From Myotis daubentonii (lineage: Eukaryota > Chordata > Mammalia > Chiroptera > Vespertilionidae): a DNA stretch of 64,000 bases. The stretch is taken from positions 58,624,093 to 58,688,092 of the forward strand of contig NC_081849.1 in NCBI RefSeq assembly GCF_963259705.1, in the 5' to 3' direction. This document shows positions 32,470 through 43,894 of the stretch, one piece after another. Each line of letters begins with the position of its first letter. The stretch's first letter is position 1. Under the pieces are notes generated by a model, which did no database searches, was not told the DNA's origin, and saw only the letters and a list, made by a program, of their open reading frames with translations. The translations under genes and the position numbers were made by a program.

Positions 32470-33855
32470 ATACGACCTCCAGAAGTAGTTCAAGTAGTAT
32501 TAATACTAAAACAGCAAATCAGAGTAATCTATAATTCTGCTGGTCTCCAAAAAACCATTTTTTTCCTTTGCATCCAAATTGCCATTATAAAGTTTTCAGG
32601 GAAGATAGAATCTGCATATTTTGAGCCTTTGTTTTGGCAGAAAAAAAAGAGGAGTTAAAAATGTGCAGTTTGTTCAAAGTGCAGATATGCGGTGGCATTT
32701 TGGCATGGTTCCAAGGGCACAGATTTAACTTGGGATTTTGGTCGCTGTTACTAGGAATGCACTGTTTATCAAATTCAGTGTTAACTGCACAGTTGACGAT
32801 TTTCTAGCAAAGCTCTTTCTCTTTTTAACTTAAAAAATCTTCCACTGACTTCTGGGGGTTGATAAGTAAAATACACGAGGAGGTACGGTCTTGGCCGAGC
32901 CAAATCTTCTATTAAAGTGTCATCCATAAGGTCATGCTGCAGAGAGGTTAGATCATCGGAATCTGGGTAATTCAGCCTCTCTGCTAAAGCCTCGCAGCCT
33001 CACATTTTAGTGGAAATGAGAGAGGGTGGCGTTGCCTTCGTGAGGTAGTGAAGTAACCAGGCCGCAAACACCTATCAGGTGGTCGTCGGTGCTCCGGAGA
33101 GGTTTGACAGGTAATATTTTAATCAGGTACCTTGGTTATTCTGTGACCTGAAAGGGTTATTATGTTTCCAAAGGCCAGCATTTCCTTCCTTCTCGATAGT
33201 TTTTGTGTCCCTGTGTTTAAAATGTCTTCAAATTAAACACTCTGACTATGGAATACATTTCAACCTATTGCTGAAAAGTTTTTCCTGGCTTATTTCATCA
33301 TTACTTTCAAGAAACTCCCCCTTTTTTGTAGCTTCGATGGTTGTTCATCCATGTATGTCATGTCATTCACACATGCAAATGCCTGAGAAGGAAAGAGGTC
33401 ACTGGCTTTTATCAACATGATTCTCCTAGCTGACCACATGTGGAATTCAAGAAGTTGTTAATTTAATAAATTCTTGTTTAATAATACATGATTCATGAAC
33501 CTGAAACTGCTCTAAAAATCATCTTAATTTTTAAAAGTACACGATTGCCTTCTAGTAGGCAATCTATTCTCCTGACTAGTCAACAGAAGATGAAAAAAAA
33601 TGTTATTTTTCAAAGTACTAGTAAACTGATGAAGAAATTCCCTGTTAATTTATTTTGTTCCCTAGAATATATGTAAAAAAGGTGATTTTTTTTAACAGGG
33701 TGAATGATGACTAATTCAAATTTATTTTACCCCAGGCTAAGACCCTAAAGAATCTGGTTATCATTCTTGTTTGATTATATGATTGATTCTTTTCAGGTTG
33801 GGCATGGCTGTATCTCCATTCAGCTTTTTTCTTTATTTTACCTATATATTGGGGA
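32470..33855. other. Unique sequence, no gene supported
   Basis: Mildly GC-richer around 32880-33120, otherwise AT-rich. No exon or transposon ends recognised. Confidence 0.45.
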
Positions 33856-33860
33856 TTTTA

Positions 33861-33873
33861 CGCCCCCTGCTGG
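33861..33873 (-). promoter_or_regulatory. CTCF-core motif in unique sequence
   Basis: Minus strand CCAGCAGGGGGCG matches the 13 leading positions of CCASYAGRKGGCRS without mismatch. It is not in a recognised repeat, so it may be an older, conserved site. Confidence 0.5.
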
Positions 33874-33879
33874 CCCTTG

Positions 33880-35555
33880 GCATGCAGGAGAGTTGAATCT
33901 TCTCCAAGGACTATATAGTCTGATTCTATAGTTAATTGTTCCTGTTTGTTTCTCCTCGAGCCTCATGTATAGTAACGTGTATGCTCTAAACACAGCAGCA
34001 ACCCAAAATTTTAAAGGTAGATATTTTTTGTTTTTAGTCATTAAATTTTCTCAAAAATTTCTTAGAAAGACTAGAGCAGACTGATGCTAATTTTAAAAGT
34101 ATGGAAAAGACATTCTAAATCGTGTTTGAATGCTAGATGAAATTGGTTTAATTAAAAATCATTTCTTAAAGAAAAGCTATGTTCTTGTTCTTAATGAGGG
34201 CAGTGTCTTTCTTCCTCTTAATATACAGCAATTGTGTTAGGAAACCAAAATCTGTTTGCATTTTAAAATAATTCATAAAACTTTTGCAACTTGATGTTAG
34301 AAATAAATGGCACCGGCTGATTTCAAACTACATGTACTTTGACAATGCTTTCAAACAAGTATCACCCAAAGCCGTTCTATCTTTTGACTATTTCTTTATG
34401 AGATAATTTGGATAATTTTAAATCTAAAAAAAAAAAAAAATTCGCCACATGCTATTTTTAGCTCCAGGAGTTTTGCTTCGGTTGGACAGCCCAACCTCCA
34501 TTACACACCATTCTCCCTCTTATTTATGTTGGACTAAACGTGAGTATTTCCTGGGAGCTCTTTGTTTCAAGTGGAAGAAATGTGTGGCGGTTTTCAGATT
34601 GTTCTTTTGTTGTCATTAAGGGAAGACAAGTCGTCTAACCAGGAAATAGTGTTCTTTAGTAAAATACTCTCAGAATCTCCTTCTCCACCGACCTCTGTAG
34701 ATTGGTGTTGCTTTTTGACAGCTAGTGGCCCATGGGATGGAAAGACACTTCTATCTTGTACGTGTATACTCACCAGTATATGTCATCCTTAACAGTCATC
34801 ATTAATATTCACTGCAATATCAAAGTAGGAGAAGCTGGGAATTTCCTATTGTTGGTTGGGAGTCAGAGGATGAGAGTCACAGTAGAATAGACAGTCTGCT
34901 ACTCCAGTTTGTTTCCTAGATCTAAACACTTCCCCCCAGTATTTCCTCACTCATGGATGTGGCATGCTTTGGACCATCCACTGTTGCAGAGACGATGCCT
35001 CTCAAATTCTTTACATCAGACCCCGGGATGGGAGATTTTAAAAACTGCTCTTGCTTGTTCTGTGCACCACACCAAGTGCACAGTTTATAGCTCTTCTTTG
35101 TAGAACATGAAACTATGTGAAAAATATAATTAGTCACCATTTCAATGTAACACCGTCCAGTCCTCGTTACCAGCGCAGCAAAGTACCGCTCGGCAGTTGC
35201 CAGAATATACAGCAGTGTGTGTTTTTAAAGCATATTAAAACTTTCCAAATGGAACCTGTTTCCCCGCTCTTAACAGAAAGCAGAGGAAAAGGAACACGTC
35301 ATCAGCAACACACTTAATTATGCTACCAAGAAATAAAACATGAAGGAGCGTTTCCAGATCCTGAGACCTTGATCACAGCCCCCTGCAGGGGGATGCTTCT
35401 TGTAATGACATCTGTGTAAAAACGTCCAATCTTAGAAAATCCTTCCTTAGAGGTTGGCTGGGAATGGGAAAACAACACCCCCAAATAACAGCTCCCACAT
35501 ACATTGTTTTTAGTCCCATTCAGTTAAAATCAACAAAGGGATCTTGGACAAAGTT
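33880..35555. other. Unique sequence, no gene supported
   Basis: Short frames such as 34562-34792 have no domain. Contains an A-run at 34427-34440. Confidence 0.45.
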
Positions 35556-35571
35556 GACACATTGCAACATT

Positions 35572-35789
35572 AAAAATTTTTTTTAATTGATTTCAAAGAG
35601 GAAGGGAGGGGGAGAGAGAGAGAAACATGAATAATGATAGAGAATTATTGATCAGCTGCCTCCTGCAGGCCCCACACTGGGGATTGAGCCTGCAACCCAG
35701 GCATGTGCCCTGACTGGGAATCGAACCTTGACCTCCTGATGCATAGGTTGATGCTCAGTGCTCAACCACTGAGCCACATCAGCAGAGCA
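35572..35789 (-). mobile_element. Ves SINE
   Basis: Minus-strand head 'tgctctgctgatgtggctca', B box GGTTCGATTCC, 'cagtcagggcacatgcctgg' and CT-rich body. A perfect 13-bp duplication ACATTGCAACATT lies at 35559-35571 and 35790-35802. Confidence 0.92.
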
Positions 35790-35802
35790 ACATTGCAACA
35801 TT

Positions 35803-35950
35803 TTTTAAATCTCTATTTCAGGACCCTGTGTCGTACAAAGTATTGGGTTTTGAAATGGATAGAGGATTGAAAGGGCCATATATTATTCCCCTTTTAAAAG
35901 AGAGAGGAGCTAGGTAGCAGTTATAGAGTTGAGAAGAGCGTTGTACAGTA
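35803..35950. other. Unique spacer
   Basis: Nothing recognisable. Confidence 0.4.
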
Positions 35951-35954
35951 ACTA

Positions 35955-36115
35955 CCCAGTGTTTCTCAAAATTCCCTAATCACAAAAGTCTCCTGGATTA
36001 CTTATTCCAAATATCAATTTCCAGGCTGCTCCACCAAAGAGTCAGGGTTCTGCAGTATTCTAGTTGACCCTTATAATCGGAAGAATTTGGGAAACATTAA
36101 TCTGGTTTAATGAGT
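35955..36115 (-). repeat. MER5/MER20-like hAT relic
   Basis: Starts 'cagtgtttctcaaaattccc', includes 'caaaagtctcctggattact', and ends 'gaagaatttgggaaacatta'. This resembles the ends and centre of an old hAT-Charlie MITE. Confidence 0.55.
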
Positions 36116-36179
36116 TCTAGTGGCAATAGCTGCAATTTGGATGTGAAATTTGGAGTAAAAGTTCATACATCCACTTGAG

Positions 36180-36330
36180 AAGCATGTGTTGAACACTCAC
36201 CATAGACTGGGTTTGAGCACACGTACTAGGTGTGTGACTTTGGACGTTTTTACTTTCTTTGAACCTCGGCTTCTCATTTTGAAAATAACTTTAGTATCTT
36301 ACTCATAGGTTATTGGGAGCATTTAATTAC
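36180..36330 (-). repeat. MIR relic (antisense)
   Basis: 'actaggtgtgtgactttgga', 'tttgaacctcggcttctcat' and 'cataggttattgggagcatt' follow antisense MIR order. Confidence 0.65.
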
Positions 36331-36645
36331 ATATACCCTAAGAAATCATTCATTTTTTACTGAGCAATACCAATTTTTTCATCAGTTACACAATTAGGGT
36401 TATAATTTAATTATCACAATTATGTGTTTTCATTGTACACCAGGTGCTCCTTATGAAACCACAGACCTGTTGTTCTGAACAGGTGACTTTGGGAGATTTA
36501 TTTAGACATCGAGGGCCCCTTAACATCTTCAGGATTCAAAGCCTGACCTAATACCAACTTCCTCCCTCCACTTCTCTTCAGCCCTTTTAAAATCTGTGTT
36601 TCCTGCCTAAGTTCACATCAAACACATTTTTTTCAGCTGCTTACA
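36331..36645. other. Unique sequence
   Basis: No recognised element or coding signal. Confidence 0.4.
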
Positions 36646-36649
36646 ACAC

Positions 36650-36800
36650 TGTTAAAATGGCAGTTATTATTTATTAAGCACTTATGATGTAAGACCCAGG
36701 AAGAATCTTAGGTGCTGTTTGTTATGTTTTAATCTTCACTAGACACCACAGCGTAGGTTTTATGACCATTTGTAAAGAGCCTGAGAAAGGCAGTCATTAA
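36650..36800 (+). repeat. MIR relic
   Basis: 'ttattaagcacttatgatgt', 'aatcttcactagacaccaca' and 'tttgtaaagagcctgagaaa' follow MIR order. Confidence 0.6.
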
Positions 36801-36924
36801 GCAGTCTTACAGCTATGACGTCGAAGGATAGCAATTATTTTATTCCAGATAGGGTAGTGTTCAAGCGCACGTTCTGGCTACCATATCACAAACCATCCCT
36901 GTAACTTGAGGACAGTCATTTCCC

Positions 36925-37185
36925 CCCCACCCTCAAGATGGGAAAATGCCCTTCTCACCTTGGTTTCTCAGTGACTTCCTTCTCACTCACAGTAAAATCC
37001 AGCCCCTTCCAAGGCCCAGGAAACACCCCATCCCATGCGTTCAGAGCTTTTGTACTTTCTACATCCCGTGTCTGGAACTGTCTTCTGTCGTCCTCTGTTG
37101 TCCATAGATATACACACAGCTGTCCCCTCCCTGGAGACATCTTACCCAACACCTTGTCAGAGATCTGCGCGCGCGTGCGCGCGCG

Positions 37186-37229
<44 letters not shown>

Positions 37230-37405
37230 TGTTTCCTTGGTAGCAGGTCCATAGCTAACATCTGCTATGGGTTTTATAGTTTATTTTGTATTTGTCCCCA
37301 GTAAATGTCAGTCCTCAAGAACAGTGGCTTTATTTAAGCCACTGCCATATCCCCACTGCCCAGCATGTAGCAGAGACTCAGTTAAAATGCAAATATTGAA
37401 CACTG
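36925..37405 (+). repeat. L2 LINE 3' fragment
   Basis: Protein-free L2-like text: 'cgtgtctggaactgtcttct', 'tccctggagacatcttaccc', 'cctcaagaacagtggcttta', then 'ccccactgcccagcatgtag' and 'gactcagttaaaatgcaaat'. This parallels the L2 end (CCCAGCGCCTAGCACAGTGCC...CAATAAATATTTG). It is interrupted by the CG/CA tract. Confidence 0.65.
37167..37226. repeat. (CG)n-(CA)n alternating tract
   Basis: A GCGCGCGTGCGCGCGCGCAC stretch runs into about 19 CA units. It is wholly alternating purine-pyrimidine, an ideal Z-DNA substrate. Confidence 0.9.
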
Positions 37406-37409
37406 AATT

Positions 37410-38040
37410 GGGGGGGGGGGTATTTGATATTCTTTATATTAGTAATATTACAATTTTCAGAGCAATGAAAGCCTCATAGGTTATGCCTTGGTAATTACCC
37501 TAATATTGTCTGTATTAGCTATACTTTTCATTACAAAGTTCCTGGCTAAAAAATGGGCTGCTGAATTTTACTCTTTGTACCAACAGCAATATCACTATGA
37601 AGAAAAAAAATGCATATCTTTCTAGATAGAATATCTAGAATGAAAAGGCCTCTTAACAGACCCCTTGGTCAAGTAATTGACTAGCTAGTCATATTGATAC
37701 TCAGTACATTTGGGGCGGGGGGCAATGGGGGATAAGGACACATATGTAATACCTTAATCGATAAAGAAAAAGGAACACTCAGTGCATTTCCCTTGCTGTT
37801 TTCTTTAGAAGCCAGGGTATTAGAATGTACATGAGTATTGGGCATTACCTGGGTATTAGGAGGTCCTCCACGGCTGAGGGAGTACTTCCTATGGGCCAGC
37901 TCTCCTCGTCATTCATTAGTAGTATTAGTACTAGTAGTACTAGTAGCAGCAGCAGCAATATATAAATGTGGTACACTACTAATTCAGTAGGTTGTTCCAC
38001 CTGTTATTATTTTGTTTTTTTACCCTAAAGTTTGCCCTAC
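37410..38040. other. AT-rich unique sequence with small repeats
   Basis: G-runs at 37411-37420 and 37713-37731, and an imperfect (AGT)n/(AGC)n trinucleotide array at 37917-37957. No gene signal. Confidence 0.5.
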
Positions 38041-38042
38041 GG

Positions 38043-38122
38043 CAAGCATGTCAAACTCATGGCCCACGGGCCACATGCCTCATTTATTTGGCCCCTGTTA
38101 GCCTTTGAGTTTGACATGCTTG
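38043..38122. mobile_element. 80-bp MITE with 17-bp terminal inverted repeats
   Basis: Begins CAAGCATGTCAAACTCA and ends with its exact inverse TGAGTTTGACATGCTTG. The centre contains the small palindrome GGCCCACGGGCC. Flanks CCTACGG (38036-38042) and CCTATGG (38123-38129) differ at one base, consistent with a 7-8 bp duplication of hAT type. No coding capacity. Confidence 0.8.
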
Positions 38123-38359
38123 CCTATGGCAAACTGGATTTATAGATCCAGCATTAGTGCACCTGTATGTGATTTAATGATTTAAGTGTGTAGTTAGCTG
38201 CCTTGTGTTTCCCCACCTAAGTTCTAGAAACATCATTTCATTGCCATCTCAAGTAATGTAATTGCTAAGTTTTAAACATCAGTTTATTTGGGGGAGGCAG
38301 TATTGGAGGATTTGGATTCCATGGAAAAAAAAAAAACACATTAGGAAACTAATCGTGCC

Positions 38360-38960
38360 CCAGGTTCGTTGGCCTCCACGCAGAGCGGTATTTAGCAATG
38401 GTCCGCGGCAACGTGCCTCTGATTGCCCTTTCCCACTAGCCGGTCTGTTCTGTACCTTTGTCAATACCAGTATTTTAATTTCCTCTTCAGGTATCTTCCT
38501 GTTTTTCTTTCCTTCTCACACTCCCTTTTCTCCTCACGTTCAGCCACTTTTTAAAAATAATAACTTAGTGACGTTTCGGATGCAAATCACTTTGGAAGTG
38601 AGAAGGTGGCTGTTTACACATGTGTTCTGTGACAGGGCTTTCTAAGCGCGCCCCGCCGGGACGGTTGGCGCATTCCACAGCTCTAAGGGGAAAATCCAAG
38701 TTTCCCAGAAATAAAGGTCAAAGACATGGAACAACTTTTCCTTTCATTATTTGCTTTCAAAACAGAGGGGGTAAGATTTATGTAGGATATAAGCTGATGT
38801 CATAGCGGCGCAGGTGCTGCCGCGGAGCCCTGACCCCGGCTAATCCCCATAGCGACACTGGGCACTGGCCGCCTTTGCTTTGTTGTCAGCGAGCCGCGTT
38901 CCCAGGGGTCTGCACGTTTCTGAACCGGGCTGCCGGGTCGCTGGCCGGCCCGTGCTCTGT
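38360..38960. promoter_or_regulatory. CpG-rich patch, candidate promoter or enhancer
   Basis: By eye, about 16 CpG lie within 38805-38960 and about 6 within 38645-38680, with more around 38355-38430. Neighbouring DNA has very few. Motifs include GCAGGTGCTGCCGCGG, AGCGCGCCCCGCCGGGACGG and CCGGGCTGCCGGG. No TATA box, initiator or spliced first exon can be assigned. It could be an orphan CpG island or an enhancer. Confidence 0.45.
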
Positions 38961-41560
38961 GCAAGGACATTGTTTTTAAGTGCAACCTGAAGTACATTTT
39001 CTAATCCCTGTCTGACTTCTATGACTGCCGGTTTGTGATGGGGCCTCTCTGATTGAATCTAAAATCCCATATTAACTGTCTCTTTAAAGAATGGGTTTAA
39101 TATGAACCTACACATACTAGCTTTTACATTCCCTTCTTATGTGACTGTCTGAACATCATCTCCATGATGTGTTTGTGAAAAGTAAACAGCGGTTTGATAT
39201 TTACAAGATATCTATTTGATACTGACTTTGATGTGTATATTACCAGTAGACTGTAAAATACTCATTTTCTTAAGTGTTCCTGTGTATGCCCTCGAGTCAC
39301 CTGAGGCTTCTCAGTTTTGTGAAGGTTTCCGTAGGTCACCTGTGTAGTCTGATTTCTCCTTTACGCACACATGAATAAATGGGTCCTCCCAAACAAGCAA
39401 ACGATGAATATTTAACATCTTGCAAAAGCTGTAGCAAGTACTACCTTTGAACAGGACAAAAGGAAATGAGGCAGGATGAAATAACTGAGAAAATATGATA
39501 GTCTGCTCAGGGGAAAAGCAGTGACTTTTAGATGTATATTTTTTAAAATATTTGAGATGGCAGGAGTAAAATTCTAATGATGGTAGTTCTTTGATCACCA
39601 CATTCATTGATAAAAGTCTTTGCCAAGCACTCACCTCTGGAGGGCACTGTAGTCTCATGTTTGTTGCAGGTGCTTTGGGAAACTAAACTTTCCCTCAAGT
39701 TCATTTCAAAGATCCATGGCCTTGTAAGATGGGAGTCACCCCGGGTTTTAAATACTCAAAGGAGATATAAACGGAAAGTAAAGTCTTTTCTGTTAAGGAG
39801 GTTAACCTGTTGGATGGGGATGAGGGAGGCATTAAGGAAAGAGGACTGTAAATTCCCATAAGGAAAGTGTCAGCATTGCTTATTCTGAATTGGTGAAGCT
39901 GGCTGTGTAAATAGCCGACTGCTATTTGTCCCTATCCCCCCCCGCCACACACACACACACACACACATACACACACACTCCTGGTTCAGATTCCTGTGAC
40001 CTCAACTTACTTATCTTTGTTTTGGTCCCTGCGTTACTCCTGAATACAAACCTGTATCTTCTAAGGAAATCTGTGACAACCTAGACAGTTGACACTGTGT
40101 CGTCGTTAAATCCGTTGACACCATAAATGTTGTGGAGCAGGTCGGCCCTGCAGCCAGCAGAAATCTCCCAGTCCCTTCACAAATCAGCACACTATTCGGA
40201 GAAATGCTTTACTTTTATGAACAGAATACCCTGATGGTTATTGGATTTGTCACAGCATCTAAGGTTTCTCTCATAATCATACTGACCTTCCCGTGCTATT
40301 AGATTACAGAACCAGCTCTTTATGTAATCAAACCAAAGGAAGAATGCTTAATTAGCTCTACACGACCTATGTTACAGAGTAGGCATACACAAGTTATTTT
40401 CTTCAGCGCTATCTAACTCTTGTATAAAGAAACGTCTTCATACAACAAGGCCTGGGCTATTTGCAGTCTCAGGAGTAAAGTAATATCCGGATTTTCTGTT
40501 TCCTCGGAAGGCTGCTGGCGAGCTTTCAGCAGGGGACGCCACATTTAAAGGCTGCCTAAGATCTCATAACTCCAAGTGTCACAGAGATGTGGAGATTATG
40601 AAAGACTTTTCTCTCGAGCAAAACAACTGTACGTTTTAACCCTAAATCATGACATAGGCCTTGTTATACCACAAAGAATGTAAGAATGTTGAGTAAATGA
40701 CTTTTTTCCCTCCCTCTGTGCCTCTGAGGATAGTTATTAATGTCGATTCTTGCTGCTGAGTGATCTTGAGGCTACTGTCGCAACCTTTTTATTCCCCGAG
40801 TGCAAATGAATCCTTTATGAGGTAATTGAAGGAAATTGATGACATTATTTGCTTTATCTTGGGTATCAACTGCATGTAAATGAAAAACACAGTTATCACA
40901 CTGATCAACACATTTGGATAGAAAGATCCCAAGCTATTCTCTGCCTAAGCAGATTTTGCACTTTTGTGTAAAGGGAACTACACAACTTTTAAAATGATTA
41001 ATTCATGGTGGTAGCTTATCATCACCTGGTATAGGAATAAGTTTTTTAGAAACATCAAGATTCCAGCAGTCCTCTGTTTCATATTCTTCTATTTGCATGT
41101 TTCATATTATTTTATTTGCCAAAGATGGCTTTAACCTTTACTTCTCATCATTTGGGCCATAGCAAATTCTGGGTTGTGCATTTTAAAGGGGGAGGGGGGA
41201 AGCACAAAAAAAATTTTAAAGAAATATTATAATACAGATGAAGGATTTAAATAGAAACCCTATTTTAAATTAGCACTTCTGAGTGAGCTACACTAAAAGA
41301 ACATTCATTTACCAAGCTAGAGAAAAGTCATCTTAAATGTGGTCTCTAGTTACTTTTCTTCTCGGTTATTACATTTGCCACTTCATTGTGACCTTGCTAC
41401 GACCTTGTAGTTTATGGGCTAAAGGTAACCATTATGTAATAATGAAACTATGCAGGCCCAGCTTTACCACCTAGAAAGAATTGGCTTTTTATATTTTGTT
41501 TAAATTAACACTCTTTGCTGTTTATAAAACTCTGTTCCATGGTGCTTGAAAGAGGAGAGA
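38961..41560. other. Unique sequence, possible conserved noncoding DNA
   Basis: No transposon recognised over 2.5 kb apart from a (CA)n tract at about 39945-39978. Homeodomain-rich segments such as 'tgaggtaattgaaggaaatt' (40819-40838) and 'gcttaattagctctac' occur. Repeat-poor mammalian DNA of this kind is often conserved, but conservation cannot be tested here. Confidence 0.4.
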
Positions 41561-41562
41561 AG

Positions 41563-41580
41563 CATTAATTGCAATTAATG
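41563..41580. promoter_or_regulatory. 18-bp palindrome, double homeodomain site
   Basis: CATTAATTGCAATTAATG is a perfect inverted repeat with TAAT and ATTA cores separated by four bases. That geometry suits a homeodomain dimer. Confidence 0.45.
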
Positions 41581-41619
41581 TGCAGATTTGGGCTTTTAGA
41601 GACATGTGTTTAGTGGAGG

Positions 41620-41629
41620 TGAGTCAGCA
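41620..41629 (+). promoter_or_regulatory. MAF/NF-E2/AP-1-type site
   Basis: TGAGTCAGCA combines an AP-1 core with a GCA half-MARE, the preferred site of NF-E2, BACH and NRF2 with small MAF. It lies 40 bp from the homeodomain palindrome, and a further GCATTAATTA follows at 41639. Confidence 0.4.
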
Positions 41630-41649
41630 GGCCTTGTTGCATTAATTAT

Positions 41650-42225
41650 AGTGGTTTGGTCCTCCACTGCTTTTGATTCACAACGATACGTACTGTTCCT
41701 AACTTAATCATGCTTTAAAGCATAAATTGCTTAGGAGGGAAAAAGAACCTAAAAATCAAACCATTAATACTCAACTTTCGTGTTGTGTTTGGTTTGAGTT
41801 GTCTTATTTTACTCATCCAGACCCACATTTATTCCACTCACACCTTGCTGTGCTTCCAGAATCTGACCTATGTGAAGGAGCACCTTACTACCTAGTTAGG
41901 TGGGGGCAATGCCATTATAAGGCTATAAAGAAACAGGAAATGCAAACAGTGTGAGAGTGGGTCAGCACATTCTTGGCACATGAAGTTAATTGTTACCTTC
42001 TTGAAGACCGGTCTTGATTTCCTCCTGGTTTGTTCCTTAGGCTTGGAAATGACCTGGAGCCATAGCCTGGCCTTGAAGATCCACAAAGCTTGTGATATAA
42101 GTAATTATATAAGTGGATAATTAAAAGTCCTCAGTCTGCCTATTGTCAGTCATTTTTCTCCTACCAATCACAAGTCTGTTCTTTACGCAGATAGAAACAA
42201 TGGTAATTATCCTTGGTGAAATACC
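41650..42225. other. Unique sequence
   Basis: No gene or repeat recognised. Confidence 0.4.
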
Positions 42226-42229
42226 ACTG

Positions 42230-42365
42230 GATTAATACTGATTGGGAACAGTCACTGTGGGCTCTGTCCCAGGCACACATGTCAGCACTTCATTGTATGG
42301 ATGAGGACATGATACGAAAAGGTTCAGCGCCCTGCCCAGGTTAGCAGGGGAAATTCCAGAGCAGC
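42230..42365 (+). repeat. MIR relic
   Basis: 'gggctctgtcccaggcacac', 'tggatgaggacatgatacga' and 'cgccctgcccaggttagcag' follow MIR order. Confidence 0.6.
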
Positions 42366-42657
42366 GTTCCTGCCCCAGAGGACAGTGGATGGAGCTGTAG
42401 ATCTTCACCTTTCCAGAATCTGGGTTCTTGCAGGGATCTTCACTTTCATCCTTGGGGCCTGTGTCATGCCACTAGAATGAAAGTGCTCTCAACAGATTCA
42501 AAATGGAGATTTTGTTGTTGTTGTTAAAGCTTGATGGCAAAGAGAATAATTTGGAATTTTTTTCTATAGTTAGTTAAAAATGGATTGCTCATATCCAGTG
42601 GAGGCAAATATAAAAGCCATTAATGCTTTATAAAACCTTATTTTGAAATAAACTGTT

Positions 42658-42890
42658 GCCCTAGCTGGTTTGGCTCAGTGGTTAGAATGTCAACCCTTGG
42701 ACTGAAGGGTCTCAGATTCAAGGGCATGTACCTGGGTTGTAGGCTTGATCCCCAGCCCTGGGTGGGGCGTGTGTGGAAGCACCCAATCGATGTCTTTCAT
42801 ATCTCTCTTTCTCTTTCTCTCTACCTCTCCCCACTCTCCTACTGCTCCCTCCCTTCTACTCTCTCTGAAAAAAAATCAATGGAAAAAATA
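42658..42890 (+). mobile_element. Ves SINE with internal deletion
   Basis: 'gccctagctggtttggctca' head with A box; then 'gactgaagggtctcagattc' runs straight into 'aagggcatgtacctgggttg', so part of the B box is lost. An expanded CT tract follows. The tail is AAAAAAAATCAATGG; the target duplication is unclear. Confidence 0.85.
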
Positions 42891-43079
42891 TCCTTGGGTG
42901 AGGATAAAAAAAAAAGAGAGAGGGACTGTTGAGCTGTATGATAAAAGTGTACCCATAGTCAATTTCTCCATAGACATTAGAGACAGAAGATGAAATATTC
43001 ACTGTGTGAGCTATTAGAAGTAGGTATGTACTTGTACTTCCCCCAAAAGTTTGATTTGATTTTATGACTTTGATTAAAG

Positions 43080-43412
43080 TAGGGCATTTTGAAGGTGAAC
43101 CATTACCAAAAGGAAAACTTGTCTTAATAATCGTGTTATGGAGGGTTTCATTGCAGAGTTTCATATTTCAAAAATGAAATAAAAGGCAAAGCCATAGAGA
43201 TACAAAGTAGATTAGTGGTTTCCAGGGACTTGGGAGGGAATGGAGATTAGCTACAAATTGGCAGGAGGCATCTTAGTGGGTGTGATAGGAATGTTCTGAA
43301 ACTGGATTATGATGATAGTTGTACAACCCAGTTTAAAAGTACTAAAAAATCATTTAATCTGCTCTTAAAATGGGTAAATTTATGGCATGTCATATTCAAT
43401 AAAATTGTTTGA
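43080..43412 (+). mobile_element. Ancient L1M 3' UTR fragment (sense)
   Basis: 'gcaaagccatagagatacaa', 'tagtggtttccagggacttg', 'gatgatagttgtacaaccca' and 'atgggtaaatttatggcatg' followed by 'caataaaattg' follow the L1M 3' end. A Ves SINE inserted just past it. Confidence 0.7.
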
Positions 43413-43425
43413 AAATGCATGTAAA

Positions 43426-43634
43426 GCCTGGCCGATGTGGCTCACTGGTTGGGACCTATGAACATGGAGGTCATGATTCCATTCCTGGTCAGGGCACATG
43501 CCCAGGTTTCGGGTTCCATCCCCAGTGTGGGGCATGCAGGAGGCAACACATCAGTGATTCTCTCTCATCACTTATGTTTCTGTCTCTCCTTCCCTGACCC
43601 TTCCTCTCTGAAATCAATAAAAAATATATTTCAA
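43426..43634 (+). mobile_element. Ves SINE
   Basis: Head 'gcctggccgatgtggctcac', degenerate B box, 'ggtcagggcacatgcccagg', CT-rich end and AATAAAAAATATATTTC tail. The perfect 14-bp duplication AAAATGCATGTAAA lies at 43412-43425 and 43635-43648. Confidence 0.93.
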
Positions 43635-43880
43635 AAAATGCATGTAAAAAACTAAAAAAGAAAAAAAAGATTCAGAATTGTGTTTTTAGAGAGAACTATT
43701 TGCAGCAAATTCAGAGTTTCCTCCATGTGATATTAACTTGCTCCTCAAATTTAAAGTCTGACACTAAATGTAATATTTTCGGACAGAAAAAAACAGTGAA
43801 GATGAACATAAGCATCCTGCCCTCTTTCCCTTTGCTCTTCCCCCTTGTAGTATTTTCAGGTTAAGTCATTTTCCTTGAAG

Positions 43881-43894
43881 CCTCTAGAGGGCAG
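43881..43894 (+). promoter_or_regulatory. CTCF-core-like motif
   Basis: CCTCTAGAGGGCAG matches 13 of 14 positions of CCASYAGRKGGCRS, in unique sequence. Confidence 0.4.

Noticed and set aside
38262..38645. 127-codon plus-strand open frame next to the CpG patch
   Set aside because: Contains poly-A-derived lysines and no domain; GC-rich sequence lengthens open frames by chance.
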